NCBI GenBank assembly: GCA_040752025.1
Contig: JBFMFR010000001.1
Coordinates: 186,001 to 250,000 of the forward strand
Source: JBFMFR01 sp040752025
Lineage (GTDB): Bacteria > Chloroflexota > Anaerolineae > Anaerolineales > UBA4823
Direction: 5' to 3'
DNA length: 64,000 nucleotides
Part shown: positions 1 to 9,526 of the stretch, piece by piece
Layout of the letters: each line of letters starts with the position of its first letter
Numbering within the stretch: the first letter of the stretch is position 1
Notes under the pieces: generated by a model
Told to the model about the DNA's origin: nothing
The model's database searches: none
What the model saw: only the letters and a program-made list of their open reading frames with translations
Translations under genes and position numbers: made by a program

Positions 1-54
1 GGAAAACCCGGCAAGCTGCGACCGTCAAAAATCTTACACCCCAATGGAGTTCCT

Positions 55-1107
55 ATGGAATTGAGCAAAACCAGCTTCGTTGATCTTCGCTCCGATACAG
101 TCACCCACCCCACCCCCGCTATGCGACAGGCAATGGCCCAGGCGGAAGTGGGCGATGATGTCTACGGCGAGGACCCTACTGTCAACCGCCTGCAAGCCAT
201 GGCGGCCGCTATGCTCGGCAAAGAGGCCGGGCTGTTCGTCGCCTCCGGCACAATGGGGAACCTGATCGCCATCCTGGTGCACTGCCAACGCGGCGATGAG
301 GTCATCCTGGGAAATAAAGCCCATACCTTCCTGTACGAGGCTGGAGGCATTTCCGCTTTGGGCGGCGTGCACTCCTGCCAGATCCCCAACCAGGCGAATG
401 GCACGTTGGACCTGGCGGATATCCGCTCCGCCGTTCGTCCCGACGATGCTCACCACCCCATCACCCGCCTGGTAACGCTGGAAAATACACAAAATCGCTG
501 CGGCGGTGTGGTGCTCGATGTAGAATACACCCGCTCTGTAGGCGAACTGGCACATTCGCTCGGTTTGCGCCTGCACCTGGATGGGGCGCGCATCTTCAAC
601 GCTGCGGCAGCCCTGGGTGTCCCGGCCAGGGTCCTGACCGAACCAGTTGATTCGGTCACTTTCTGCCTGAGCAAAGCGCTTTGCGCCCCAGTTGGTTCGG
701 TGCTGTGCGGGTCGCAAGAATTCATCCAGCGCGCCCATCGCATACGGAAGCAATTGGGGGGCGGTATGCGCCAGGCTGGGATCCTGGCTGCGGCGGGCGT
801 AGTGGCGCTGGAAACGATGGTCGATCGCCTGGCCGAGGATCACCTGCGGGCCCAAAAGCTGGCGCAGGGATTGGCGCGCATCCCAGGCATGCAACTTGAC
901 CCCGGTACACCCTACACTAACATGGTTTTCACCGGCCTGGCACCGGAAACTGCTCCCCTGGATGCCAGACAGGTTGCCAAACGCCTGGCAGAACATGGCG
1001 TGCGCGTAGGCGTAGTGGGCGAACGGCGCTTCAGACTGGTGACGCATTATTGGGTCGACGATCAGGCTGTGGAACGCGCCCTGGCTGCCTTCGCCGCCGT
1101 ACTCTAA
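55..1107 (+). CDS. ltaE: Low-specificity L-threonine aldolase
   Basis: A 350-residue PLP enzyme of the beta-eliminating lyase family. It is expected to cleave L-threonine or L-allo-threonine to glycine and acetaldehyde in the cytoplasm. The N-terminus carries the family signature DLRSDTVTHPTPAMR, followed by GDDVYGEDPTVN. The Schiff-base lysine is K207 in the segment FCLSKALCAPVG, and the PLP-facing LHLDGARIFNAA segment is intact. Length matches the family (about 330-350). GGAG seven bases upstream supports the ATG at 55. The purine phosphorylase gene follows on the same strand after 52 bases but appears to have its own -10 element. Confidence 0.93.
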   Translation: MELSKTSFVDLRSDTVTHPTPAMRQAMAQAEVGDDVYGEDPTVNRLQAMAAAMLGKEAGLFVASGTMGNLIAILVHCQRGDEVILGNKAHTFLYEAGGISALGGVHSCQIPNQANGTLDLADIRSAVRPDDAHHPITRLVTLENTQNRCGGVVLDVEYTRSVGELAHSLGLRLHLDGARIFNAAAALGVPARVLTEPVDSVTFCLSKALCAPVGSVLCGSQEFIQRAHRIRKQLGGGMRQAGILAAAGVVALETMVDRLAEDHLRAQKLAQGLARIPGMQLDPGTPYTNMVFTGLAPETAPLDARQVAKRLAEHGVRVGVVGERRFRLVTHYWVDDQAVERALAAFAAVL

Positions 1108-1118
1108 AGTGTTGCGCA

Positions 1119-1127
1119 TGTTATAAT
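1119..1127 (+). promoter_or_regulatory. Extended -10 promoter element before the purine phosphorylase gene
   Basis: TGTTATAAT is a perfect extended -10 (TGnTATAAT), just after the ltaE stop and 33 bases before the next start codon. No convincing -35 hexamer is seen 17 bases upstream, which is tolerable for extended -10 promoters. Confidence 0.5.
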
Positions 1128-1159
1128 ATTCACATTCTCTGGGGCTGGATGGTTTAAAA

Positions 1160-1996
1160 ATGGATGAATACTTGTCATTAGAAAAAATCGATCGAGTTGC
1201 AGGTGTCATTCGAGCAAAAACGAGCATACTGCCGAAGGTTGGAATTATCCTTGGCTCTGGCCTGGGGAGCCTGGCGGAGATCATGGAGGATACCGCCCTG
1301 GTCCCTTATGACCAGTTGCCGGATTGGCCTGTATCGACCGTGATTGGTCACGCCGGTCGCCTGGCGCTCGGTAAACTGGAAGGGCAACCCGTGCTGATGA
1401 TGCAAGGGCGCGCTCATTACTATGAAGGATACTCTATAGCCCAGATTGGCCTGCCTGTGCGCGTCATGCAACGATTGGGCATCCAGGAACTGGTGGTCAC
1501 CAACGCCGCGGGAGCGGTGAATCCCAATTTCGAGCCTGGTGATCTGATGTTGATCCTCGACCACATCAATCTGCTTGGCATGGCCGGACAAAACCCGCTG
1601 CGCGGACCAAACCTGGATGTACTGGGGCCGCGTTTTCCAGATATGAGCCAGGCTTATGACCGGGAATTGACGAACCTGGCCCGCCAGGTGGCCGGTGAGC
1701 AAAACCTGCTGCTGCGCGAGGGTGTGTACATTTGCCTGGCAGGGCCATCGTTCGAGACCCCAGCCGATTTACGCTTCTTGCATGCTATCGGCGTCGACGC
1801 GGTGGGCATGTCGACCGTACCCGAAGTCACAGTGGCGCGCCATGGCGGCACGCGCGTATTGGGCATTTCCGGCATCAGCAACAAGGCCAACCTGGACGGC
1901 AGCACAATTACAACCCACGAAGAAGTATTGGAAGCCGGGCGCAAAATCGTTCCGCAATTGATCACCTTGCTGCGCGGCGTCCTGCGCCGCCTGTGA
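1160..1996 (+). CDS. Purine nucleoside phosphorylase (trimeric PNP/MTAP family)
   Basis: A 278-residue cytosolic enzyme expected to split inosine or guanosine with phosphate into free base and ribose 1-phosphate (purine salvage). Family motifs are in order: phosphate loop GIILGSGLGSLAE (about 28-40), GRAHYYEGY (83-91), the NAAGAVNPNF segment (115-124), CLAGPSFETPADLR, the GMSTVPEV segment and a late SNKA segment that contacts the base. The asparagine in SNKA favours 6-oxopurine substrates over methylthioadenosine, but this is inference. Length is normal. The Shine-Dalgarno sequence is weak; the start is chosen as the first in-frame ATG after the -10 element. Confidence 0.93.
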   Translation: MDEYLSLEKIDRVAGVIRAKTSILPKVGIILGSGLGSLAEIMEDTALVPYDQLPDWPVSTVIGHAGRLALGKLEGQPVLMMQGRAHYYEGYSIAQIGLPVRVMQRLGIQELVVTNAAGAVNPNFEPGDLMLILDHINLLGMAGQNPLRGPNLDVLGPRFPDMSQAYDRELTNLARQVAGEQNLLLREGVYICLAGPSFETPADLRFLHAIGVDAVGMSTVPEVTVARHGGTRVLGISGISNKANLDGSTITTHEEVLEAGRKIVPQLITLLRGVLRRL

Positions 1997-2102
1997 TGTA
2001 TCCGGATTGCGGAATGCAATCCGCTGGATGTGGCTTACATGGTATTCAATTTAATTGTTTCTGGGAAGCGATCCGCCCCGTCGCTGGCGGCCAAGGGCCT
2101 GC

Positions 2103-2813
2103 ATGGATGAAGCCATCCGTTTTTTTCGTGCAGTTGAAGCATGGGTTTACCTGTTCCTGGGGTTTGTAGGGCTGATCTTCATCCGCAGGTTCATCCTGGC
2201 CTGGCAGGAACTGCGGGGAGCTGTATTCGGATTGGAGCGTGAGCGCGCCCAGGGGCGCCTAAACCAGGCTGCCAGTGTGTTGGTATTACTCTTGGCGATG
2301 ACTGTAACCGAGTTTATCCTGGTATCTTTTATAGCCCCAGCATTGCCGGAGGCGATTCCCCTGCCCACCGCCACGCTTAATTTGCTGGCAACGCCAACAA
2401 CCACCTTGCCAGCAACCACCCCTCAGCCTGGCGCGCCCGAGGGGTTTACCCAACCCACAGCGGTGGCAGCTACCCCGCTACCTGGTTGTGTGCCTGGTCA
2501 GATCGAGATCCTGACGCCGCCCAACGGGCAAGAAGTCAGCGGGGTGGTTGAAGTCACAGGGACAGCCAACTTGCCCAATTTCGGCTTCTATAAGTTCGAG
2601 ATCAAACGCCCTGATGATACCATCTGGCTAACCATCCAGGCCGGCAACAGTATCGTGATTGCCGGGAAACTCGGCGACTGGGATACCAGCCGGCTCACCC
2701 CAGGAGAGTACGAATTGGGCCTGGTGGTGGTGGATAACGCCGCCCAGGCTTCCCCTCCCTGCGTTATCCGTGTCCTGGTCATGCCCGCCCCTGAAGCCAG
2801 TCCAGGCCCATAA
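2103..2813 (+). CDS. Membrane protein with Thr/Pro linker and extracytoplasmic beta domain
   Basis: Not assigned to a named family. The ATG at 2103 (MDEAIRFFRA) is preferred to the upstream frame opening at 2055, whose first 16 residues look non-coding. The 236-residue product has two hydrophobic segments near residues 12-32 and 58-80, a Thr/Pro/Ala-rich linker (about 85-135), and a C-terminal domain that reads like an Ig-like fold (IEILTPPNGQEVSGVVEVTG, then a YKFEIK strand and a late VIRVLVMP strand). Bacteria use this arrangement for surface or membrane-anchored accessory proteins. It lies 12 bases before an acetyltransferase gene with a strong RBS, so the two are probably co-transcribed. 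Confidence 0.7.
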   Translation: MDEAIRFFRAVEAWVYLFLGFVGLIFIRRFILAWQELRGAVFGLERERAQGRLNQAASVLVLLLAMTVTEFILVSFIAPALPEAIPLPTATLNLLATPTTTLPATTPQPGAPEGFTQPTAVAATPLPGCVPGQIEILTPPNGQEVSGVVEVTGTANLPNFGFYKFEIKRPDDTIWLTIQAGNSIVIAGKLGDWDTSRLTPGEYELGLVVVDNAAQASPPCVIRVLVMPAPEASPGP

Positions 2814-2825
2814 GGAGGTCTTTCT

Positions 2826-3401
2826 ATGCCAGAGATCGAAATCCGCCCGGCAATCGCATCAGACATTCCTTCTTTAGTGGAGCTGGATCACCATTACACC
2901 AGCGACCACGTCTGGCAAATAGAGATGCGACGCGGCTCTCCCACCAGCCTGGTCAGCGAGCCAGTACGCAGTGTGCACTTCCGTCAAATGCGCCTGCCGC
3001 GCTCCGCGAGAGTAGAGTACCCACGCCCACCCAAGGCTCTAATCGAGGATTGGAACTCACGCTCGGGCGTCCTGGTGGCCTTGTTAGATCAACAACCCAT
3101 TGGGTACGCCAGCTTATCCTTGCAAGTTGTTCCAATCAGCGCCTGGGTAAGCGACCTGGTAGTGGACCGCCCATTACGCCGCAAAGGAATCGGTAGGGCC
3201 CTGCTCCTGGCAGCCACGGAATGGGCGACCCAGGAATGGGTCACCCAGATGGGCAAACAGAATCTGATCCTGGAAATGCAGCCCAAGAACCACCCTGCCA
3301 TCCAACTGGCGCTCAAATTGGGTTTTGAACTGTGCGGATACAATGATCGATACTATGCCAATCACGATGCCGCTATTTTTTTCGGTAAGTCGCTTTTCTG
3401 A
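2826..3401 (+). CDS. GNAT-family N-acetyltransferase
   Basis: A 191-residue cytosolic protein with the GNAT fold. Motif A is visible as DLVVDRPLRRKGIGRALL (about 108-125), including the R/K-x-G-x-G acetyl-CoA loop, and a later motif-B-like helix contains AIQLALKLGFELCGY. Acetyl-CoA is the expected donor; the acceptor cannot be told from sequence. A strong AAGGAGG seven bases upstream fixes the ATG. Possible substrates range from small amines to protein N-termini. Confidence 0.85.
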   Translation: MPEIEIRPAIASDIPSLVELDHHYTSDHVWQIEMRRGSPTSLVSEPVRSVHFRQMRLPRSARVEYPRPPKALIEDWNSRSGVLVALLDQQPIGYASLSLQVVPISAWVSDLVVDRPLRRKGIGRALLLAATEWATQEWVTQMGKQNLILEMQPKNHPAIQLALKLGFELCGYNDRYYANHDAAIFFGKSLF

Positions 3402-3433
3402 GCGTCTGGAAAGTAAATTTACACCTTATCGTC

Positions 3434-5446
3434 ATGCATGATTTTTTGGTCAGCGCCCTGCGCACCCTAAACGAGCTTCTCACCGCTGGCATTGCCATCA
3501 CAGCGTTTTCTTTGCTGCTGTATGCTTTGTCGTTCAACCTGCGCGACCACGTGGCGCGTACGTTCGCCATGATCCTGGTGTGTGTGGTGATCACGTTCGT
3601 GGGCGAGGCCTTGAGCAGCGTAGCGACCCTGCCCCAGTCTTTGGATTTTTGGCTGCGCCTGGAATGGGTGGGCATCACCTTTCTTCCAGCGGTCTACCTG
3701 CACTTTTCAGATGCCCTGCTCGCCACCACCGGGCGACCCTCGCGTGGGCGGCGGCGCCTTGTTGTGCGCTTGCTGTATGGCTGCTCGCTGGTCTTCCTGA
3801 TCACCTTGCCATTCGGCTGGCTGGTTGGCCCGCTGATGCCGGATGCTCAGCCCGCTCCGCACCTGCAGCGCACCTGGCTGACCTGGCTGTTCACCGCCTT
3901 TTACGCGGCCAGCATGGCTCTGGCCTGGATCAATTTATGGCGCTCCTACCGGCGCACAGTGACCAGCGCCAGCCGCAGGCGCATGACTTACTTGCTGGCT
4001 GGGGCACTGGCTCCCGCCCTGGGCTCTTTCCCTTACTTACTATTCGGCTTTAGCTTTGCGGCGCGCCACCCGCTGACGTTCTGGCTGGCAGTCACCCTGA
4101 GCAACATGCTGGTTTCCGCTTTATTGGTGTTGATGGCTTATGCGGTAGCCTTTTTCGGCGTCCCCTGGCCCGATCGGGTGGTCAAGCGCCGCTTGCTGAA
4201 ATGGATAATGCGCGGCCCGGTGACTGCATCGTCCGTCCTGGCCGTAACTACCATCATCCGTCGCGGCGGGTTGTGGTTTGGCCTGGACCCATCCGCAATC
4301 GTTCCGGTGGTGATGGTCGCCTCGATATTAATCTTCGAGCACCTGATCACCCTGGCTGCGCCCATCTGGGAACGCTGGCTGTTCCTGGGCAAAGATCACG
4401 CTGATATCCAGTTACTACAAACCCTGGACGAACGCGTGCTGACCCTGAGTGACTTACAGCAGTTCCTGGAAGCTATCCTTGCAGCCGTATGTGACCGGCT
4501 GCAAGCTTCTCAGGCCTTCCTGGCTGCCCTGGGTCCCCAGGGATTGGAAATGCTCGTCACAATTGGAGGAGGTGCCTCCCTACAAAAAGAAGATCTATCC
4601 GAAAATCTGTTGCAAGCTGTTGCCAATAATGGCAAAGATCAAGAATTGTTCTCCTGGGGTGATTACTGGCTGGCGCCGATCTACAATCCGGAGCGCTTCG
4701 AAGATAAGACGGCGAGTTTTGAGCCCGAGCAAGAGGAATGGGAGGCTGGCACAAAAGAATTGCCCCTGCTGGGATTGGTGGGCATCCTGCGTACTCCCGG
4801 GCAAAACCTGGATCATGAGCAGCACGAAGCCTTAGCAATCCTGACAGAACGCGCCAGCCTGGCTTTACACGACCGTATGCGCCAGCAGCAAGCATTCAGT
4901 TCCCTCGAGGCGCTGACCCCACAAATGGATTTGATCCAACGCATGCGCGCCGCAGCTCGCTACGATGGCACTGGCCTGCTGGCGGCTGCGGAAACTGGTC
5001 TGCAAGAAGAAGAGCTATCGCCCTGGGTCAAAGATGCCCTGACCCATTTCTGGGGGGGACCCAAGCTCACCGAAAGCCCTTTACTGGGGCTGCAAGTAGT
5101 TCAACAATTCGCCCAGCAATACCAGGACAGCCCAACCAACGCCCTGCGGGCTATCCTGCGCAAAGCCATCGAGCATGTTCGCCCGGAAGGGGAACGTCGC
5201 TTCACTGGCGAGTGGATACTGTATAATATCCTGGAATTGAAATTCATGGAGGGCCGCAAAGTTCGTGAGGTTGCCATGCGCCTGGCGATGTCGGAAGCCG
5301 ATCTATATCGCAAGCAGCGCGTGGCGATCGAGGAGGTAGCTAAAGCAATTGTTGAAATGGAACGACTGGCAAGAGCAGAGACATCCACAATTATCGAGAA
5401 ACGGGTGGAACAAGAAGTTCCGCCCCAAGAGGTAGAACCATCCTAG
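3434..5446 (+). CDS. Seven-helix sensor-like membrane protein with GAF-like region, no kinase domain
   Basis: A 670-residue protein. The N-terminal ~300 residues contain about seven to nine hydrophobic helices resembling the 7TM sensing region found on many histidine kinases. A cytoplasmic stretch (about 330-500) resembles a GAF domain (LQTLDERVLTLSDLQQFLEA, later LTERASLALHDRMR). There are no H-box, N-box or G-box motifs, so it cannot be a histidine kinase. The C-terminus (about 560-650) is helical, with EWILYNILELKFMEG and VAMRLAMSEADLYRKQR, possibly a DNA- or protein-binding helical domain. An S1-domain gene follows after 14 bases, implying co-transcription. It may be a sensor adaptor; the function is not known to me. 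Confidence 0.7.
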   Translation: MHDFLVSALRTLNELLTAGIAITAFSLLLYALSFNLRDHVARTFAMILVCVVITFVGEALSSVATLPQSLDFWLRLEWVGITFLPAVYLHFSDALLATTGRPSRGRRRLVVRLLYGCSLVFLITLPFGWLVGPLMPDAQPAPHLQRTWLTWLFTAFYAASMALAWINLWRSYRRTVTSASRRRMTYLLAGALAPALGSFPYLLFGFSFAARHPLTFWLAVTLSNMLVSALLVLMAYAVAFFGVPWPDRVVKRRLLKWIMRGPVTASSVLAVTTIIRRGGLWFGLDPSAIVPVVMVASILIFEHLITLAAPIWERWLFLGKDHADIQLLQTLDERVLTLSDLQQFLEAILAAVCDRLQASQAFLAALGPQGLEMLVTIGGGASLQKEDLSENLLQAVANNGKDQELFSWGDYWLAPIYNPERFEDKTASFEPEQEEWEAGTKELPLLGLVGILRTPGQNLDHEQHEALAILTERASLALHDRMRQQQAFSSLEALTPQMDLIQRMRAAARYDGTGLLAAAETGLQEEELSPWVKDALTHFWGGPKLTESPLLGLQVVQQFAQQYQDSPTNALRAILRKAIEHVRPEGERRFTGEWILYNILELKFMEGRKVREVAMRLAMSEADLYRKQRVAIEEVAKAIVEMERLARAETSTIIEKRVEQEVPPQEVEPS

Positions 5447-5460
5447 AGAGGTGGGGATTA

Positions 5461-6438
5461 GTGGTGAACAAAAAACTTTATCAAGACCCTAACGATGTAC
5501 CGCCGCCGATGGGCGAGTCTTGGTGGGAGGCTGTGCTGGCAGAGGATGAGGCGTATTCAGTCCCTGCCCCGGCAAAGAATTCTCGCCCGGCAGCGGTTGA
5601 AATCCAGCCACAAGAACCGGTTGTGTCCGAATCAGAGGTAGATTGGGAGAAAGTGGTCAAACTCTACGAACAGGACCAGGTGGTTGATCTGCAAGTTACC
5701 AGTTACAACCGCGGCGGTTTGCTGGTGAGCGGGGACGGCATGCAAGGCTTTGTGCCAATCTCGCACCTGGTTGCCTCCCCGTGTGAGGAGGATGAAACGG
5801 AACAGTGGCTGGAAAGTTATGTCGAACGCGCTCTGCACCTGAAAGTGATCGAATGCGATCCGGAGCGCGGCCGCGTGGTTTTTTCGGAGCGCGCTGCCCA
5901 GGCACAGCCCGGCAGCCGCAAACGCCTGCTGGAGAGTCTGCGACCCGGCGACTGCCTGCGCGGCACCGTCACCAATATCACCGACTTTGGCATTTTCGTC
6001 GACCTGGGCGGCGTTGAAGGCCTGGTGCACGTTTCCGAAATCTCCTGGGGCCGGGTACACCATCCAACAGACGTCGCCCAGCTCGGCGACCAGGTGGACG
6101 TACACGTGATCCAGGTTGACCCTGACCGGGCGCGAATTGCGCTCAGCCTGAAGCGCCTGCGCCCGAACCCCTGGGAAACCGCCGAGATGCGCTACCACCC
6201 TGGTCAGGTGACCGAAGCGGTGGTAACCAGCATCGTACCCTTTGGCGCTTTCGCTCGTCTCGAGGAAGGCCTGGACGGTTTGATCCACATCTCTGAAATG
6301 AACCAGGGCAATGGAGCAAACTCGGACACAGAATTGATGTATGAAGGGCAACACATCCAGGTGCGCGTGCTGCACGTGGATGCTGGCCGCCAGCGCCTGG
6401 GCCTGAGCCTGAACCTGAGCGAAGGCGCTCACGAGTAA
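5461..6438 (+). CDS. S1 RNA-binding domain protein (ribosomal protein S1-like, three S1 repeats)
   Basis: A 325-residue protein with three OB-fold S1 domains at roughly 68-145, 160-232 and 245-318. The second contains the classic GTVTNITDFGIFVDLGG and GLVHVSEISWG; the third has the same pattern (TSIVPFGAFARLEEGLDGL). The N-terminal ~65 residues are acidic and low complexity. It is shorter than full ribosomal S1 (4-6 domains) and resembles short S1 proteins of Gram-positive-like lineages, so a role in translation or RNA handling is likely. Two consecutive GTG codons (5461, 5464) follow GAGAGGTGGGGATTA, and either could initiate. Confidence 0.85.
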   Translation: MVNKKLYQDPNDVPPPMGESWWEAVLAEDEAYSVPAPAKNSRPAAVEIQPQEPVVSESEVDWEKVVKLYEQDQVVDLQVTSYNRGGLLVSGDGMQGFVPISHLVASPCEEDETEQWLESYVERALHLKVIECDPERGRVVFSERAAQAQPGSRKRLLESLRPGDCLRGTVTNITDFGIFVDLGGVEGLVHVSEISWGRVHHPTDVAQLGDQVDVHVIQVDPDRARIALSLKRLRPNPWETAEMRYHPGQVTEAVVTSIVPFGAFARLEEGLDGLIHISEMNQGNGANSDTELMYEGQHIQVRVLHVDAGRQRLGLSLNLSEGAHE

Positions 6439-6462
6439 GCTGGCTGCTATCCAAACGAAAAC

Positions 6463-6498
6463 CCCGAGTTGGACAGGAAGGGGCCTGCCCAACTCGGG
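6463..6498. terminator. Hairpin after the S1-domain gene
   Basis: CCCGAGTTGG (6463-6472) pairs perfectly with CCAACTCGGG (6489-6498), with an inner CAGG/CCTG stem and an AAGGGG loop. There is no T-run, so it may be a processing or stability element rather than an intrinsic terminator. It overlaps the first residues of the longest reading of the downstream gene, which argues for the later GTG start. Confidence 0.6.
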
Positions 6499-6519
6499 AC
6501 GCGCCAGCAGGAGGTTGCC

Positions 6520-7086
6520 GTGAAAGATGCCTGGAAAATCGCTTTCAGTGTGATATGCAGCCTGCTGGCAGCAGGCCTGATCTTGCTGGCCAGCGGCCGG
6601 CCGCGCGGCCAACCGGTCAGCCTGCTGCCGCCGCCCACGCCTGCCCCACTGGTGGTGCACGTACTCGGGGCCGTAGCGCAACCCGGCCTATACCAGTTGC
6701 CAGCCGGCAGTCGTGTGCAAGACGCCATCCAGGCGGCTGGCGACCTGCTGCCTGAAGCAGATCTGAGCACCGTCAACCTGGCAGCGCTCTTGCAGGATGG
6801 ACAGCGCATCCTGGTGCCCACCCCGCCACCACCGACATCTACCCCCGATCCCAACGCCCCGCGCGGCAGCAAAGCCGCCACGCCCGTAGTGATCTACCCG
6901 CTCAACATCAACACCGCCAGCCAGGCCGAGCTGGAAAGCCTGCCCGAAATCGGCCCAGCCACGGCCCAAAAAATCATCGAATACCGCCAGACGCATGGCC
7001 CTTTCACCAGCATCGAGCAAATCATGGAAGTAGAGAACATCGGTCCGAAAACCTTCGAGCAGATCAAAGATTTGATCACCGTGTAG
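6520..7086 (+). CDS. comEA: ComEA-like DNA-binding protein (SLBB plus helix-hairpin-helix)
   Basis: GTG at 6520 is preferred over TTG at 6469 because AGGAGG lies six bases upstream and the longer reading overlaps a hairpin. The 188-residue product has an N-terminal membrane anchor (about 7-27), an SLBB domain (VVHVLGAVAQPGLYQLPAG to the DGQRILVP strand) and, after a Pro/Thr linker, tandem helix-hairpin-helix motifs (LNINTASQAELESLPEIG, then IGPATAQKIIEYR and IGPKTFEQIKDLI). This is the ComEA architecture, in which the surface protein binds incoming double-stranded DNA during transformation. No comEC or other competence genes are visible nearby. Confidence 0.85.
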   Translation: MKDAWKIAFSVICSLLAAGLILLASGRPRGQPVSLLPPPTPAPLVVHVLGAVAQPGLYQLPAGSRVQDAIQAAGDLLPEADLSTVNLAALLQDGQRILVPTPPPPTSTPDPNAPRGSKAATPVVIYPLNINTASQAELESLPEIGPATAQKIIEYRQTHGPFTSIEQIMEVENIGPKTFEQIKDLITV

Positions 7087-7090
7087 CCGC

Positions 7091-7717
7091 ATGCAAGCCA
7101 GATACCACACTGAGATCACCACCCAGGCCCTGGAACAGCACTTCAGCCCGGCCGCCCTTCGAACCATCATCGCCGCCAACCTGGGGCAGGATGGGCTGCG
7201 CGGGCAGACAGGGCATCCTGAGTTCCATTTCGATGAAAGCTGTTTCGCCGGCGGGGAGGCTTACATGCAGCAGCAGCGCCAATTGGCAATCGAAGCGCTC
7301 CAACAGGATCGAGCCGAACCGGCTTGGCAGGCCTTCGGACGCCTGATCCACGCCGCGCAAGATTTCTACGCCCACAGCAATTACGTGCGCTTGTGGCTGG
7401 CAAAACACGAAGCACCCGAGCAACCTGCGACGGAAGCCATCGACCCGCTGGATGCGGCGATCCTGAATGATCCGGCGCTGACCTCCGGCAGGCTATATTA
7501 TCCCTGGGAGGTGCTCAGTTTTGTCCCCGGGCTGATGGCGTTGATGCAGCGCCTGCTGCCGGCGGACTCGCACGCCCGCATGAACCTGGACGCGCCGCAG
7601 CGCAGCCCGCTTTTCGCCTACGCCTGCGCGGCGGCCCGCAAGCGCAGCCAGCACGAATTCGAGCGCCTGACAGGGCTGCTGGATGAACAGGCGCTCGCAC
7701 AGTTCACGGACCGTTAG
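7091..7717 (+). CDS. HET-C / zinc-phospholipase-like small protein
   Basis: A 208-residue protein without signal peptide or membrane segment. The segment AFGRLIHAAQDFYAHSNYV (about 83-101) matches the HET-C signature LGRxLHTxQDFxAHSN. In this superfamily, related to zinc-dependent phospholipase C, the histidines and aspartate bind metal. An early conserved H (YHTEITTQAL, residue 6) fits the N-terminal helix of the same fold. It is short for the family, so either a minimal domain or a diverged member. It begins four bases after comEA and ends ten bases before the DNA methyltransferase, suggesting one transcript. Function in this host is unknown. Confidence 0.6.
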   Translation: MQARYHTEITTQALEQHFSPAALRTIIAANLGQDGLRGQTGHPEFHFDESCFAGGEAYMQQQRQLAIEALQQDRAEPAWQAFGRLIHAAQDFYAHSNYVRLWLAKHEAPEQPATEAIDPLDAAILNDPALTSGRLYYPWEVLSFVPGLMALMQRLLPADSHARMNLDAPQRSPLFAYACAAARKRSQHEFERLTGLLDEQALAQFTDR

Positions 7718-7726
7718 GGAGGCAGC

Positions 7727-8617
7727 ATGCCACGACGTAAACGCGACTCATCCACTTCCACCAGCGCTTTCGGCTCGCCCGGGCGCGTCAGCCATGACGC
7801 CACGCCGTTCTACAACAGCCGCTTGTATGCCGACCTGCCGCAAGAAGAGCCGGTCGATTACGTAGAGGCGGCTCTGCCCGCCGAAAGCCTGGACAGCATC
7901 CTTTGCGCCTCCTGCGAAACGATGAGCGCCCTGCCGGATCACAGCATGCACCTGATGGTGACTTCCCCTCCCTACAACGTGGGCAAGGAATACGACGCCG
8001 ACCTGACCCTGGAGGAGTACCTCGGCTTCCTCAAAAAGGTGTGGGCAGAAGTGAAGCGCGTCCTGGTGCCCGGCGGGCGGGCGTGCATCAACGTGGCCAA
8101 CCTGGGGCGCAAGCCCTACATCCCTCTGCACGCCTTCATCGTGGAGGACATGCTCTCGTTGGGTTTCCTGATGCGCGGCGAAATCATCTGGGACAAAGCC
8201 GCCTCGGCCAGCGCCTCCACCGCCTGGGGGAGCTGGCGTTCGGCCGCCAACCCCACCCTGCGCGATGTGCACGAATACATCCTGGTCTTCTCCAAAGGCG
8301 CTTTCAAACGACACAACCCCTCGAAACGCGCCGCGACGATCGGCAAAGAGGAATTCCTGGAGTACAGCAAGAGCGTCTGGCATTTCCCGGCCGAGTCCGC
8401 TCGCAAGATCGGCCATCCCGCCCCCTTTCCCATCGAACTGCCGCGCCGCCTGATCGAGCTGTACACCTTCGCCGGGGAAATCGTGCTCGACCCCTTCATG
8501 GGCAGCGGCCAGACCGCCCTGGCAGCTTTGCACAGCCGGCGGCATTTCGTCGGCTACGAGATCGACCCGGCTTACGTTGACCTGGCCCGCCTGCGCATCC
8601 AGGAGTACAGAAAATAA
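7727..8617 (+). CDS. Site-specific DNA methyltransferase, beta class (N4-cytosine/N6-adenine)
   Basis: A 296-residue enzyme with catalytic motif IV TSPPYNVG (T79-Y83) before the SAM-binding motif I DPFMGSGQTALAAL near the C-terminus. This is the circularly permuted beta-class order. S/TSPPY is more usual for N4-cytosine and DPPY for N6-adenine, so m4C is favoured but not certain. Between the motifs lie LVFSKGAFKRHN and VWHFPAES segments typical of the family's target-recognition region. GGGAGG eight bases upstream supports the ATG. There is no restriction endonuclease next to it, so it looks like an orphan (regulatory or decoy) methyltransferase. Confidence 0.9.
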   Translation: MPRRKRDSSTSTSAFGSPGRVSHDATPFYNSRLYADLPQEEPVDYVEAALPAESLDSILCASCETMSALPDHSMHLMVTSPPYNVGKEYDADLTLEEYLGFLKKVWAEVKRVLVPGGRACINVANLGRKPYIPLHAFIVEDMLSLGFLMRGEIIWDKAASASASTAWGSWRSAANPTLRDVHEYILVFSKGAFKRHNPSKRAATIGKEEFLEYSKSVWHFPAESARKIGHPAPFPIELPRRLIELYTFAGEIVLDPFMGSGQTALAALHSRRHFVGYEIDPAYVDLARLRIQEYRK

Positions 8618-8641
8618 TCGCCTGGAATACATTCCCAAATA

Positions 8642-8669
8642 TTGCCATTTTACGAAAATGCGGTATGAT
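8642..8669 (+). promoter_or_regulatory. Sigma-70-type promoter for the response regulator-kinase pair
   Basis: TTGCCA (8642-8647) and TATGAT (8664-8669) are separated by 16 bases. The predicted start near 8676 gives a leader of about 120 nt before the response regulator gene. Confidence 0.55.
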
Positions 8670-8796
8670 GTGTAGACAAGCTGGTTGTACTACCCGGGTG
8701 AGTTGTCTTTTCTGACCAGGCGAGAGTTCAAGTGTAAAGCAGCCTGGCTCGGGCCGGTGAAAAAGGGAATATCGTTCTTACAAGTGGGCAGGCGCG

Positions 8797-9501
<705 letters not shown>

Positions 9502-9526
9502 TTGTGGAAGAAAGAGGAGGGTCATT

